Below, piece by piece: positions 1-6,238 of a stretch of DNA of 8,404 nt. A program made the translations under genes and the position numbers. Source of the stretch: DATEMK01 sp035275625. GTDB lineage: Bacteria > Bacteroidota > Bacteroidia > AKYH767-A > OLB10. The notes under the pieces are model-generated. The model did no database searches. It saw nothing but the letters and a program-made list of their open reading frames with translations, and was not told the origin of the DNA. Each line of letters begins with the position of its first letter. Within the stretch, counting starts at the first letter, position 1. The stretch is taken from contig DATEMK010000476.1 of the NCBI GenBank assembly GCA_035275625.1, positions 1 through 8,404 of the forward strand. Direction: 5' to 3'.

Positions 1-381
1 CACCGCTCCACCTTTGGGTTTCTTCGTTCCGTACTTTGACCTGCGCTGGTTACGGCCATCAACCCCTGATGTATCCAATGCCCCCCTTATTATGTGATAA
101 CGAACTCCCGGAAGGTCTTTTACCCTGCCGCCACGTATCATTACAATCGAGTGTTCCTGTAAATTATGTCCTTCCCCGGGAATATATGCCGTTACTTCAA
201 ACTTATTGGTAAGCCTCACACGGGCCACTTTGCGCATCGCAGAGTTTGGTTTCTTCGGAGTGGTCGTATAAACACGCGTGCATACTCCCCTTCGCTGCGG
301 GCAGGACATCAATGCCGGTGATTTACTTTTTTCCACAAGTTTTGAACGACCTTTTCTTACTAATTGCGATATGGTTGGCAT
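1..381 (-). CDS. rpsL: 30S ribosomal protein S12 (3' end cut by window edge)
   Basis: S12 is the small-subunit protein at the decoding centre that helps control translational accuracy. The minus strand from the ATG at 381 reads MPTISQLVRKGR, then the S12 signatures TTPKKPNSAMRKVARVRL, YIPGEGHNLQEHS and RGGRVKDLPGVRYH, and finally RRSKYGTKKPKGGA at the edge. 127 codons are visible and no stop is reached. The family is usually about 124-137 residues, so only a few codons are missing. The lysines linked to streptomycin sensitivity are wild type (K43 in TPKKP, K88 in RVKDLP), and D89, the residue methylthiolated in some bacteria, is present. The product starts immediately after an A-rich stretch with no Shine-Dalgarno sequence, as is usual in Bacteroidota. 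rpsG and fusA commonly follow and would lie left of the window. Identification is very secure. Confidence 0.98.
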   Translation of the reverse strand, partial: MPTISQLVRKGRSKLVEKSKSPALMSCPQRRGVCTRVYTTTPKKPNSAMRKVARVRLTNKFEVTAYIPGEGHNLQEHSIVMIRGGRVKDLPGVRYHIIRGALDTSGVDGRNQRRSKYGTKKPKGGAV

Positions 382-424
382 TTTTTGGTTTAAGGATTAT
401 GTTTAATGTTTAAGATTCCTGAAA

Positions 425-438
425 TTCCGAATTCGGAA
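425..438. repeat. Perfect 14-bp palindrome in the rpsL leader
   Basis: TTCCGAATTCGGAA is its own reverse complement and lies about 43 bases upstream of the rpsL start, inside the predicted transcript. As RNA it can form a 5-bp UUCCG/CGGAA stem with an AAUU loop. As DNA it could be a dimeric regulator site. Between it and the start codon the leader is AT-rich, with three TTAAAC words. Function is unknown; the palindrome itself is exact. Confidence 0.5.
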
Positions 439-532
439 AATTAAACGATTTTATTTTACTTTTTCATTCTTAATTTTTCATTTTTGATGCTGCATTTTCT
501 GATAAATACAACACCCTTTTTTTTTGGAGGTG

Positions 533-562
533 CAAAGATAAAACAACTTTTCGTATTAACAA
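533..562 (-). promoter_or_regulatory. Bacteroidota-type housekeeping promoter for rpsL
   Basis: Read on the minus strand, TTG (562-560) is followed after 19 bases by TATCTTTG (540-533). The latter is an exact match to the Bacteroidota -7 consensus TAnnTTTG, and the spacing matches the known -33/-7 architecture. Transcription would start near 526-528, giving rpsL an untranslated leader of about 145 bases. This is a sequence match only. Confidence 0.7.
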
Positions 563-684
563 CTTGTTATTAAAATAATTTATTAAGAGATATTTATTAC
601 ATGAAAAAGTTTTCAACACTGTGTTGAAAAACCATATTCAGCATTCCCCTTTTTGTAAACTAATTTCCTCAATTATTTTCATTT

Positions 685-713
685 TTTGCTTTCATACACA
701 TGGCATAATTTTC
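685..713 (+). promoter_or_regulatory. Weak candidate promoter for the FAD/Rieske oxidoreductase gene
   Basis: TTTG (685-688) is followed after 17 bases by TAATTTTC (706-713), one base off TAnnTTTG. The spacer is slightly shorter than the usual 19-21. The gene starts 46 bases downstream. AT-rich sequence gives such matches easily, so this is tentative. Confidence 0.25.
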
Positions 714-759
714 ATGATGTTATAAGCAAAGTAGTTCAACAAATTAATATTTATTTATC

Positions 760-2379
760 ATGAATAATTATAATAATAACTCGTTACCTGCGGAAGAGTC
801 AGGCAATATTACCTCTGGAGATAATATATCTTTTTGGTTTTCTTCAGCGGGTCAGCCATTGGTTTTTGAAAAATTACATGAAGACATCAGTACTGATATT
901 TTAGTTATCGGGGGAGGCATTGCCGGGCTTACTGCGGCTTATTGCCTTGCTAAAGAAGGCCGAAAAGTGGTATTGGTGGAAGATGGCTACATAGGCAGCG
1001 GTGAAACAGGACGCACCACAGCCCATCTTACCTGTGCCCTTGACGACCGTTATTTTGAACTCGAAAAGACTTTCGGAGCACACATTGCGCAATTAGCCGC
1101 TGACAGTCATTCGGCTGCCATTGATTGGGTTGAAAATACGGTGAACGAACATCACATTAAATGTAATTTTAAAAGAGTGGATGGCTATTTGTTTTTACAT
1201 CCTTCTGATACCAGTGAAACATTAGAGAAAGAATATGCAGCCACAAAAAGTGCCGGGCTTATGAATGAAATGTCAGACACCATTCCGGGAATTGCTGCAG
1301 AAGAAGGCAAACGGTGCATTAAATTTCAAAACCAGGCACAGTTTCATATCATGTTTTACCTTAAAGGGCTGGCAGATGCCTTTACCGGGTTGGGTGGAAA
1401 AATTTATACTCAGACAAAGGCCGAAAACATTACCAAAGAAGGCGCTGAGGCAAACGGACATAAGATAATAGCAAATCATATTGTGGTTGCAACCAATACC
1501 CCCGTCAATGACTGGGTCACCATGCACACCAAGCAATGGCCCTACCGCAGTTATGTTATAGGCGCAAAAATCGCGAAAGGAAAATTGCCTTATTCGCTGT
1601 GGTGGGATACCGGCAATCATGACTCCAAATGGATTTCAAAACCTTATCACTATGTTCGCCTCGCAGAACTGGATGAACAATTTGATATGTTAATTGCAGG
1701 AGGCGAAGACCACCGTACCGGGCAGGCCGATGATGAACATATCGAAGAACAGGACCGCTATAACAAGCTGGAGGAATGGACAAGAAAACGTTTTCCGGCT
1801 ATTGGATCCATTGATTTTAAATGGTCAGGACAGGTAATGGAGCCGATTGACTCATTAGCTTTCATAGGCAAAAATCCGGGTAACGATAACATCTATATCA
1901 TTACCGGAGATTCAGGTAATGGCATGACGCATGGGACTCTCGGAGGAATGATTATAAAAGACATCATTACAGGTAAAGAAAATCCCTGGATAGAAATGTA
2001 CAGCCCATCGCGCATCACATTAAAAACTACGGGCGATTATTTACACGAAGTAGGAAATATGGTGGCACAGTTCGGAGACTGGTTTACGGCAGAAGAAATA
2101 AAACAGGCAGAAGACCTGAAACCCGGTGAAGGAGGAATTATTTCATCAGGATTAAAAAAGATGGCGGTGTATCGCGATGAAGAAAATAATTTACATGCCT
2201 GCACGGCAGTATGTCCTCACTTAGGCGGGATACTTCAATGGAATGCTGATGAAAAAACATTTGACTGCCCCATGCATGGTTCACGGTTTACAACAGATGG
2301 CAAGGTAATAAACGGTCCGGCATCAACGGATTTAAAGAAAATAGTTATCACAGAGCATACAGTTTATGATGCCCATTGA
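760..2379 (+). CDS. FAD-dependent oxidoreductase with C-terminal Rieske [2Fe-2S] domain
   Basis: This 539-residue flavoprotein is of the DAO (D-amino-acid oxidase-like) superfamily. A dinucleotide-binding fold opens at residues 46-75: VIGGGIAGL has the GxGxxG glycines (51-56), and VLVED supplies the acidic residue at the end of the second strand. The conserved GRTTAH follows near 84-89, and a second FAD-contact segment, IITGDSGNGMTHG, lies near 381-392. The last ~85 residues form a Rieske domain with both ligand pairs intact: C485/H487 in CPHLGG and C503/H506 in CPMHGS. The combination resembles Bacillus YhfW and other DAO-Rieske fusions, whose substrates are not established. No signal peptide is visible, so it is probably cytoplasmic. 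It appears monocistronic, with 216 bases before the next gene. The ATG at 760 gives about 45 residues before the FAD fold, a plausible family length. Domain assignment is secure; substrate is unknown. Confidence 0.93.
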   Translation: MNNYNNNSLPAEESGNITSGDNISFWFSSAGQPLVFEKLHEDISTDILVIGGGIAGLTAAYCLAKEGRKVVLVEDGYIGSGETGRTTAHLTCALDDRYFELEKTFGAHIAQLAADSHSAAIDWVENTVNEHHIKCNFKRVDGYLFLHPSDTSETLEKEYAATKSAGLMNEMSDTIPGIAAEEGKRCIKFQNQAQFHIMFYLKGLADAFTGLGGKIYTQTKAENITKEGAEANGHKIIANHIVVATNTPVNDWVTMHTKQWPYRSYVIGAKIAKGKLPYSLWWDTGNHDSKWISKPYHYVRLAELDEQFDMLIAGGEDHRTGQADDEHIEEQDRYNKLEEWTRKRFPAIGSIDFKWSGQVMEPIDSLAFIGKNPGNDNIYIITGDSGNGMTHGTLGGMIIKDIITGKENPWIEMYSPSRITLKTTGDYLHEVGNMVAQFGDWFTAEEIKQAEDLKPGEGGIISSGLKKMAVYRDEENNLHACTAVCPHLGGILQWNADEKTFDCPMHGSRFTTDGKVINGPASTDLKKIVITEHTVYDAH

Positions 2380-2434
2380 AAGCTTAAAAAATTCCGCAGG
2401 CACCGCCCCGGGTGTTTAACCTTATACCTTTTCA

Positions 2435-2462
2435 TTCGTGTTAATTTGTGAAATTAGTGGCT
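2435..2462 (+). repeat. Intergenic TTNGTG repeat, copy 1
   Basis: TTCGTGTTAATTTGTG is followed by AAATTAGTGGCT. The unit contains three TTNGTG words, TTCGTG, TTTGTG and TTAGTG, starting at 2435, 2445 and 2454, so they are spaced about one DNA helical turn apart. A second copy starts exactly 50 bases downstream. Similar GTG-rich AT-rich motifs recur in gaps of many Bacteroidota genomes, as I recall; their role is not known to me. Confidence 0.6.
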
Positions 2463-2484
2463 GCCATTAAATCCCGGATTTTTT

Positions 2485-2516
2485 TTCGTGTTAATTTGTG
2501 CAATTAATTAGTGGCT
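2485..2516 (+). repeat. Intergenic TTNGTG repeat, copy 2
   Basis: The first 16 bases, TTCGTGTTAATTTGTG, are identical to copy 1. It then reads CAATTAATTAGTGGCT, which is copy 1 with one substitution and a 4-base AATT duplication. The TTNGTG words start at 2485, 2495 and 2508. The copy ends 32 bases before the predicted sigma-factor promoter, so it could be an upstream regulatory site or merely a dispersed repeat. Confidence 0.6.
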
Positions 2517-2548
2517 AACCTCACTATTGGCCATATTCTCATAAAAGT

Positions 2549-2580
2549 ACCCAACCTTTGCAAAAGCACATCGTCTATTA
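2549..2580 (+). promoter_or_regulatory. Predicted ECF-sigma promoter upstream of the sigma gene
   Basis: ACCCAACC (2549-2556) forms a -35 element with the AACC core typical of ECF promoters. After a 15-base spacer comes CGTCTATTA (2572-2580), a CGTC-type -10. The same arrangement with identical spacing recurs at 5225-5256. Transcription should start near 2583, just ahead of the sigma-factor start, implying autoregulation. The embedded AACCTTTG (2553-2560) is also one base off the housekeeping TAnnTTTG box, but the second copy lacks that match while keeping AACC and CGTC, which favours the ECF reading. Confidence 0.62.
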
Positions 2581-2595
2581 ATTGTGCATGGTAAG

Positions 2596-3213
2596 ATGGT
2601 AAGCATTCTTGATGAAAAAGTTCTGGTGGAACAATGCCGGAAGCGCCATCGCTATGCCCAAAAAATTCTGTTTGATAAATACTTTAATAAAATGATGACG
2701 GTTTGTTTGCGGTATCTCAAAAACGAGGAAGATGCACTGGAAGCGCTCAACAACGCTTTTCTGAAAGTATTCGCAAAAATAAATCAGTACAAATCAGAAG
2801 GCACCTTAGAAGCATGGATAAAAAGAATTGTCATTAACTCATCCATTGATTTTGTCAGAAGCAATAAATTATACCGGGCTAATTTTATTCATACAAATGA
2901 ATTCCGGCTGTATGGTGAACCCGAAGAAGAAAATACTTTGATGCACGAAGGATTTGATGTGCTGGAATTTTCAAAAGAGGAAATATTTGAAATGGTAGAA
3001 GATCTTCCGCCAGCTACACGGGTGGTTTTCAACTTGTATGTTGTTGATGAATTTTCACATCAGCAGATTTCAGAAAATCTGAAAATCAGCGAGGGAACAT
3101 CAAAATGGCATTTATCAAACGCACGAAAAATTTTAAAAGAGAAAATCAGCAAAGCAGTTATTGTAAAAAATAAGAATTTGAATCATGGAGAAGAAAAGGC
3201 GGAACATAGATAA
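2596..3213 (+). CDS. ECF-family RNA polymerase sigma factor
   Basis: This 205-residue sigma-70 family factor directs RNA polymerase to a small set of promoters. Region 2 spans about residues 8-90, including LRYLKNEEDALEALNNAFLK and the promoter-melting/recognition part WIKRIVINSSIDFVR. Region 4 spans about 135-190 with the helix-turn-helix FSHQQISENLKISEGTSKWH. Regions 1 and 3 are absent, as expected for ECF factors. I chose ATG 2596 over an in-frame GTG at 2584 because the predicted transcription start is near 2583, which would leave GTG with no leader. The 3' end overlaps the next gene by 29 bases in another frame, suggesting translational coupling to a membrane protein that may restrain this sigma factor. 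The promoter at 2549-2580 resembles ECF targets and is shared with a downstream T9SS gene. Family is secure; stimulus unknown. Confidence 0.92.
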   Translation: MVSILDEKVLVEQCRKRHRYAQKILFDKYFNKMMTVCLRYLKNEEDALEALNNAFLKVFAKINQYKSEGTLEAWIKRIVINSSIDFVRSNKLYRANFIHTNEFRLYGEPEEENTLMHEGFDVLEFSKEEIFEMVEDLPPATRVVFNLYVVDEFSHQQISENLKISEGTSKWHLSNARKILKEKISKAVIVKNKNLNHGEEKAEHR

Positions 3214-4573
3214 TTTTTTCAGAGAAAACCTTTCTGACTTTGAGCTTTCAAAAAAAGAAGGCAATTGGGAATTATTAAACCATTTGCTTAACGAACAGGA
3301 AAGAAAAAAGAAAAAGAGGAGATGGTTTTTCCTGATTTTTTGCTTTCTTATAATGCTGACTTCCGGCTTGCTTGTATTACTGCCCGGGAAAAAATCAACC
3401 GAAAATACTAACGGAAGTACCGGGCAAATAAATACACCTGTTCCGGCTGAAAACAATTCATTTAATAATAAAACGGATAAATCAATCACCACTAATGCAC
3501 CAGGTAAAAATGAAATTGATAAGGATACAAAAAATGATTCGGCACAAAGAAAATCTGAAAACACTTCTTTAGTAAATGAGAAAAAAAACACTTCTCACAC
3601 AATTGCAGTGAAGAAAGAAATGACCCGTTCCGCTATTGCGGGAAATTCAATTACGGAGCATTCACCGATCATTAAAGCTGAAATCAATCTCACTCTACAC
3701 CAGCCAAACATTTCTCTTAATGATTCTGCTAAAACAGAGATTGAACAAATCAGCTATTCTGAACCGCTTGTTCAAAGTGAATCACAGGCAGGCGATTCTG
3801 CAAATGCCAATTCATCTGCACAACAAACAAACAACACAGGTTTAATTCCTTCCGATTCCATCCTTACAAAATCTGCCGGCAGTGATTCGCTGACTGCAAC
3901 TTCAAAAAATAATTCACCTGCTGATTCCTCCATAACAAAACCGGTTCCGCCAAAAGAAAGTTTTCTGAATTTTAATTTTTATGCCGGATTGAATATTTAC
4001 AGTACCAGCAGCGCCTTTACTAACAAGGAAAATGTTTCTGTTATAGGAGGCCTGGAGGTGATGCATCCGCTCAGCTCAAAATTTTCAATCAGCCTAACCG
4101 GATTATATTCCTTACAGGGCGGTTATCACTTGGACGATACGGCTATAGCAACGCAGAAAACTTATTTTTTAGATGTAAATGAAAATATTTCCGAGCAAAC
4201 AATTCAAATCCGCCAGTTGTATAAACTTTATTTCCCGCTTTCGATTTATTATTCTGTTACAAAAAGACATGCCCTTTCGGGAGCAATTCAATGGTCATAC
4301 CTGGTAAATACAAATGGTAATTACACAGAAAGAAATTTAACCTCCGGTATCACTAATGAATCACAAAAAAATAATGTAAAAGGATACATGGATGGAATTA
4401 AGTCAACCAATTTTGCAGTGACATTAGGTTATCAATTCAGGTTGTCTGAAACATTTGATATTAGCACCCGCATCACCCGCGAACTTACAGAAGGATACGT
4501 CAAAGGATATTTCTACGGGGTAAACACAAATCCTTCGTGGACTTTTCAAACCTTTTTAATTGTAAAATTTTAA
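3185..4573 (+). CDS. Putative membrane regulator: cytoplasmic head, one TM, long linker, barrel-like C-terminus
   Basis: This 462-residue protein is not matched to a named family. Residues 1-40 (NIDNFFRENLSDFE, then NWELLNHLLNE) form a short charged, probably helical head. KKKKRR at 41-46 precedes a single hydrophobic helix, about 47-67 (WFFLIFCFLIMLTSGLLVLL), so by the positive-inside rule the N-terminus is cytoplasmic. Residues 70-255 are a low-complexity Ser/Asn/Thr/Lys-rich, probably disordered linker. From about 258 to the end come alternating hydrophobic/polar strands (FNFYAGLNIYS, FSISLTGLYSL, YKLYFPLSIYYS, FAVTLGYQF), and the protein ends in the aromatic FLIVKF, like outer-membrane beta-barrels. 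I recall Bacteroidota barrel-type proteins with similar N-terminal heads beside ECF sigma genes. Its position, overlapping the sigma gene, suggests an anti-sigma or sensor role, but no known anti-sigma domain (ZAS, FecR) is recognisable. Coding assignment is firm; function is inferred. Confidence 0.85.
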   Translation: MEKKRRNIDNFFRENLSDFELSKKEGNWELLNHLLNEQERKKKKRRWFFLIFCFLIMLTSGLLVLLPGKKSTENTNGSTGQINTPVPAENNSFNNKTDKSITTNAPGKNEIDKDTKNDSAQRKSENTSLVNEKKNTSHTIAVKKEMTRSAIAGNSITEHSPIIKAEINLTLHQPNISLNDSAKTEIEQISYSEPLVQSESQAGDSANANSSAQQTNNTGLIPSDSILTKSAGSDSLTATSKNNSPADSSITKPVPPKESFLNFNFYAGLNIYSTSSAFTNKENVSVIGGLEVMHPLSSKFSISLTGLYSLQGGYHLDDTAIATQKTYFLDVNENISEQTIQIRQLYKLYFPLSIYYSVTKRHALSGAIQWSYLVNTNGNYTERNLTSGITNESQKNNVKGYMDGIKSTNFAVTLGYQFRLSETFDISTRITRELTEGYVKGYFYGVNTNPSWTFQTFLIVKF

Positions 4574-4577
4574 TATC

Positions 4578-5198
4578 ATGCAAAAACAAATTATCCAAGT
4601 TGCTGAATTCCTTCTCCTTCTTATTGCCCTTTCTTTTATTTTTGGCTGCAAGAAAGAACATCTGCAACCCATTACACCACCTGCAGCGGGCAATACCGAA
4701 CCTTTAGTTTTTATTACCGCAAACCTTGATGACGATTCAGTTTACTTTGCAGGAGGAGTAAATAACTACGTTGGAATTCCCTCTATGGTTGACACATTTA
4801 CTAATTTTCGCATGTTTAATTTCTCTTTGCAAAATTCACAGCTTCCGTTTCAATCTTATTTTAAAATTTCAATCAACAATTACCAGACAGTAACCGGAGA
4901 TCCGCAAACAGATTTAGACAGCTCCATTTATCCGGGCAACCGTGATTACATGTTCCAGGGTGTTATTTTTATTCCTCTTTTCGTGCAGGTTTATTGGGTG
5001 GATGATGCAGGGGATCAGTTTGAATCAACCTCTGCTATTCCTAATTCTTTTTCCATCATCAGTGTAACGGATACGGTTGCGGATGCTAAGCATTACAAAA
5101 AAACAATGCTGGAGTTTGAATGTTATCTTCAAAATAATTCGGGTACTACGATCCATCTTACAAATGGCAGTGCAACTGTACTGTTCTCTGCTGATTAA
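4578..5198 (+). CDS. Hypothetical lipoprotein, third gene of the sigma operon
   Basis: A 206-residue protein with a lipoprotein signal: hydrophobic residues 11-22 end in the lipobox IFGC with the lipidated Cys at 24, followed by KKEH and a proline-rich tether. The mature part is rich in predicted beta strands (PLVFITANLDDDSVYFAGG, VQVYWVDDAG), with acidic and aromatic positions, and resembles a beta-sandwich. I do not recognise a named family. It starts 4 bases after the stop of the putative membrane regulator, so it is almost certainly co-transcribed and possibly translationally coupled. A role as the periplasmic or surface partner of that protein is an inference from position only. Lys-Lys directly after Cys does not match the surface-export signals described for some Bacteroidota, so a periplasm-facing location is slightly favoured. 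Confidence 0.85.
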   Translation: MQKQIIQVAEFLLLLIALSFIFGCKKEHLQPITPPAAGNTEPLVFITANLDDDSVYFAGGVNNYVGIPSMVDTFTNFRMFNFSLQNSQLPFQSYFKISINNYQTVTGDPQTDLDSSIYPGNRDYMFQGVIFIPLFVQVYWVDDAGDQFESTSAIPNSFSIISVTDTVADAKHYKKTMLEFECYLQNNSGTTIHLTNGSATVLFSAD

Positions 5199-5224
5199 CC
5201 TGGAATTTATGCATGATAAAAATT

Positions 5225-5256
5225 ACCCAACCATTTCAAAAGTTATCCGTCTTTAA
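5225..5256 (+). promoter_or_regulatory. Predicted ECF-sigma promoter upstream of the PKD/T9SS gene
   Basis: ACCCAACC (5225-5232), a 15-base spacer and CGTCTTTAA (5248-5256) repeat the element found before the sigma gene. The -35 octamer is identical, the spacing between AACC and CGTC is identical, CGTCT is identical, and part of the spacer (CAAAAG) is shared at the same offset. Sequence elsewhere in the spacer has diverged, as expected for a promoter rather than a recent duplication. Transcription should begin near 5259. Confidence 0.62.
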
Positions 5257-5307
5257 AGTATATAAATGCAATTTCAAAAAATAACTAACATTCAAATTTC
5301 AAAAAAG

Positions 5308-5922
5308 ATGAAAAACAAATACTTTAAAAATTCAGCAGGATTTATCTTAACTTTATTTATCGCTGGTATCAGTTGCGGAATAGCAAATGCACAAATCCCC
5401 GGATGCCATGCTGCTTTTACTTATACAGCAATTGGAAATGCCGTAACGTTTACAGATTCATCATGGTATGATGCCGGGCCTCAGAATACAACATGGACCT
5501 GGAACTTTGGCGATGGAGACACTTGTTCAATGCAAAACCCGCCCGTACATATTTATGCAGCTTCACAATCTGAATATATCGTTTGCCTGACTGTAACAAA
5601 TTGTTCAACAATTGGCGGACTTTGCTGCACCGATACATATTGCGACACTATTCGCCTGGGTGATGTGACCGGCATTTCAGGTTACACTTCAAATGTGCCG
5701 GATTTTTTAATCTCGCCAAATCCTGCAAACAATTATATCAACATTTCTCTCCCTGCTGAAAATTCTGATTGTCAGATTGAAATCCTCAATACGCTTGGAA
5801 AAACAATTCTCAAAACACAAAATAAAAACACAATTGATGTTTCACTTTTTTCTAAAGGAATTTATTTTATTAAAGTGAATGAGAGTGAAAATTTATACCT
5901 CCAAAAGTTTATTAAGCAGTAA
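5308..5922 (+). CDS. Secreted PKD-domain protein with T9SS type A sorting domain
   Basis: A 204-residue exported protein. Residues 1-28 form a Sec signal peptide: a KNKYFK head, a hydrophobic core GFILTLFIAGISCG, and an ANA cleavage site before QIPGC. A PKD-type beta-sandwich spans about 30-115, with the hallmark WTWNFGDGD, a later PPVHIYAAS, and six or more cysteines that could form disulfides. A linker leads to a C-terminal T9SS sorting domain (about 130-204: FLISPNPANNYINISL, EILNTLGK, FSKGIYFIKV, ending LQKFIKQ). The protein should cross the outer membrane by T9SS and be released or anchored at the surface. An in-frame ATG at 5266 adds 14 residues but would leave only about 7 bases of leader after the predicted transcription start, so 5308 is preferred. 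The ECF-like promoter suggests it is a target of the adjacent sigma factor. Ligand unknown. Confidence 0.88.
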   Translation: MKNKYFKNSAGFILTLFIAGISCGIANAQIPGCHAAFTYTAIGNAVTFTDSSWYDAGPQNTTWTWNFGDGDTCSMQNPPVHIYAASQSEYIVCLTVTNCSTIGGLCCTDTYCDTIRLGDVTGISGYTSNVPDFLISPNPANNYINISLPAENSDCQIEILNTLGKTILKTQNKNTIDVSLFSKGIYFIKVNESENLYLQKFIKQ

Positions 5923-5986
5923 TACTTTTTTACAATCACATTGGTTACCCGTGTGCCCCTCTTAGTGTCTTCCGCACAGGATGAAT

Positions 5987-6103
5987 TTACTTGGGATTTC
6001 CAATCTTAAGATCTGTATTAGTATTCGGAGTTTTAACTGTTGCCCTGCATGAGGTAAGCAATGTCCCTGCTAATAAACAAATTATTACAAATATCTTTTT
6101 CAT
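5987..6103 (-). CDS. Very small lipoprotein (38 residues)
   Basis: The minus strand from ATG 6103 encodes MKKIFVIICLLAGTLLTSC followed by a 19-residue polar tail ending KIGNPK and a TAA stop. The layout is that of a complete small lipoprotein: basic start (KK), a hydrophobic core, and the perfect lipobox LTSC with the lipidated Cys at position 19. The mature peptide would be only 20 residues, rich in Thr, Asn and Lys, much like entericidin-type small lipoproteins in size but with no recognisable similarity to them. It lies 135 bases downstream of the large propeller gene on the same strand and converges on the PKD gene. No clear promoter is visible; read-through is possible. It could be a real small protein or a decayed remnant of a longer lipoprotein gene. 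The signal sequence makes chance unlikely. Confidence 0.68.
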   Translation of the reverse strand: MKKIFVIICLLAGTLLTSCRATVKTPNTNTDLKIGNPK

Positions 6104-6238
6104 AATTTTAAATTTTAATCGTTTATACCTGCCTGCATAAATACAAAGTCTGTTCCATGCAATACCCTATAAAAAAGCTGCTTTTAGTGGAAAATATACC
6201 CCCAATTGGCGCGGGCAATACAAAAAAAGGCAGTACGT

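Larger units (their letters stand above)
382..759. other. Divergent intergenic region between rpsL and the oxidoreductase gene
   Basis: This 378-base AT-rich gap separates two divergently transcribed genes. I see no coding region or RNA gene in it. It holds the rpsL leader with a 14-bp palindrome (425-438), a strong Bacteroidota-type promoter for rpsL (533-562), and a weak candidate promoter for the rightward gene (685-713). The stretch 565-680 shows nothing recognisable beyond AT-rich sequence. Confidence 0.7.

Noticed and set aside
1273..1620. Minus-strand open frame of 115 codons, and other shorter frames inside the oxidoreductase gene
   Set aside because: These are shadows of a clearly assigned DAO-Rieske gene; none has recognisable domains.
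2399..2416. CACC/GGTG hairpin after the oxidoreductase gene as a terminator
   Set aside because: It is a 4-bp stem with no proper T-tract.
2584..2595. GTG at 2584 as start of the sigma factor
   Set aside because: It would fall at or next to the predicted transcription start and adds only four residues before ATG 2596.
3133..3591. Minus-strand open frame of 152 codons
   Set aside because: It lies antisense to the 3' end of the sigma gene and the head, TM segment and start of the linker of the membrane protein. Its Phe/Ser-rich composition is the mirror of Lys/Glu/Asn-rich coding sequence.
5949..5980. Hairpin of CCGTGTGC with GCACAGG between convergent genes as a terminator
   Set aside because: The stem has a bulge, the loop is 17 bases, and no T-run follows on either strand.
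6173..6185. AAAAGCTGCTTTT mini-palindrome as a terminator for the propeller gene
   Set aside because: The usable stem is only 5 bp, mostly A-T, with a 3-base loop. T residues follow on the minus strand, but the structure is too weak to call.
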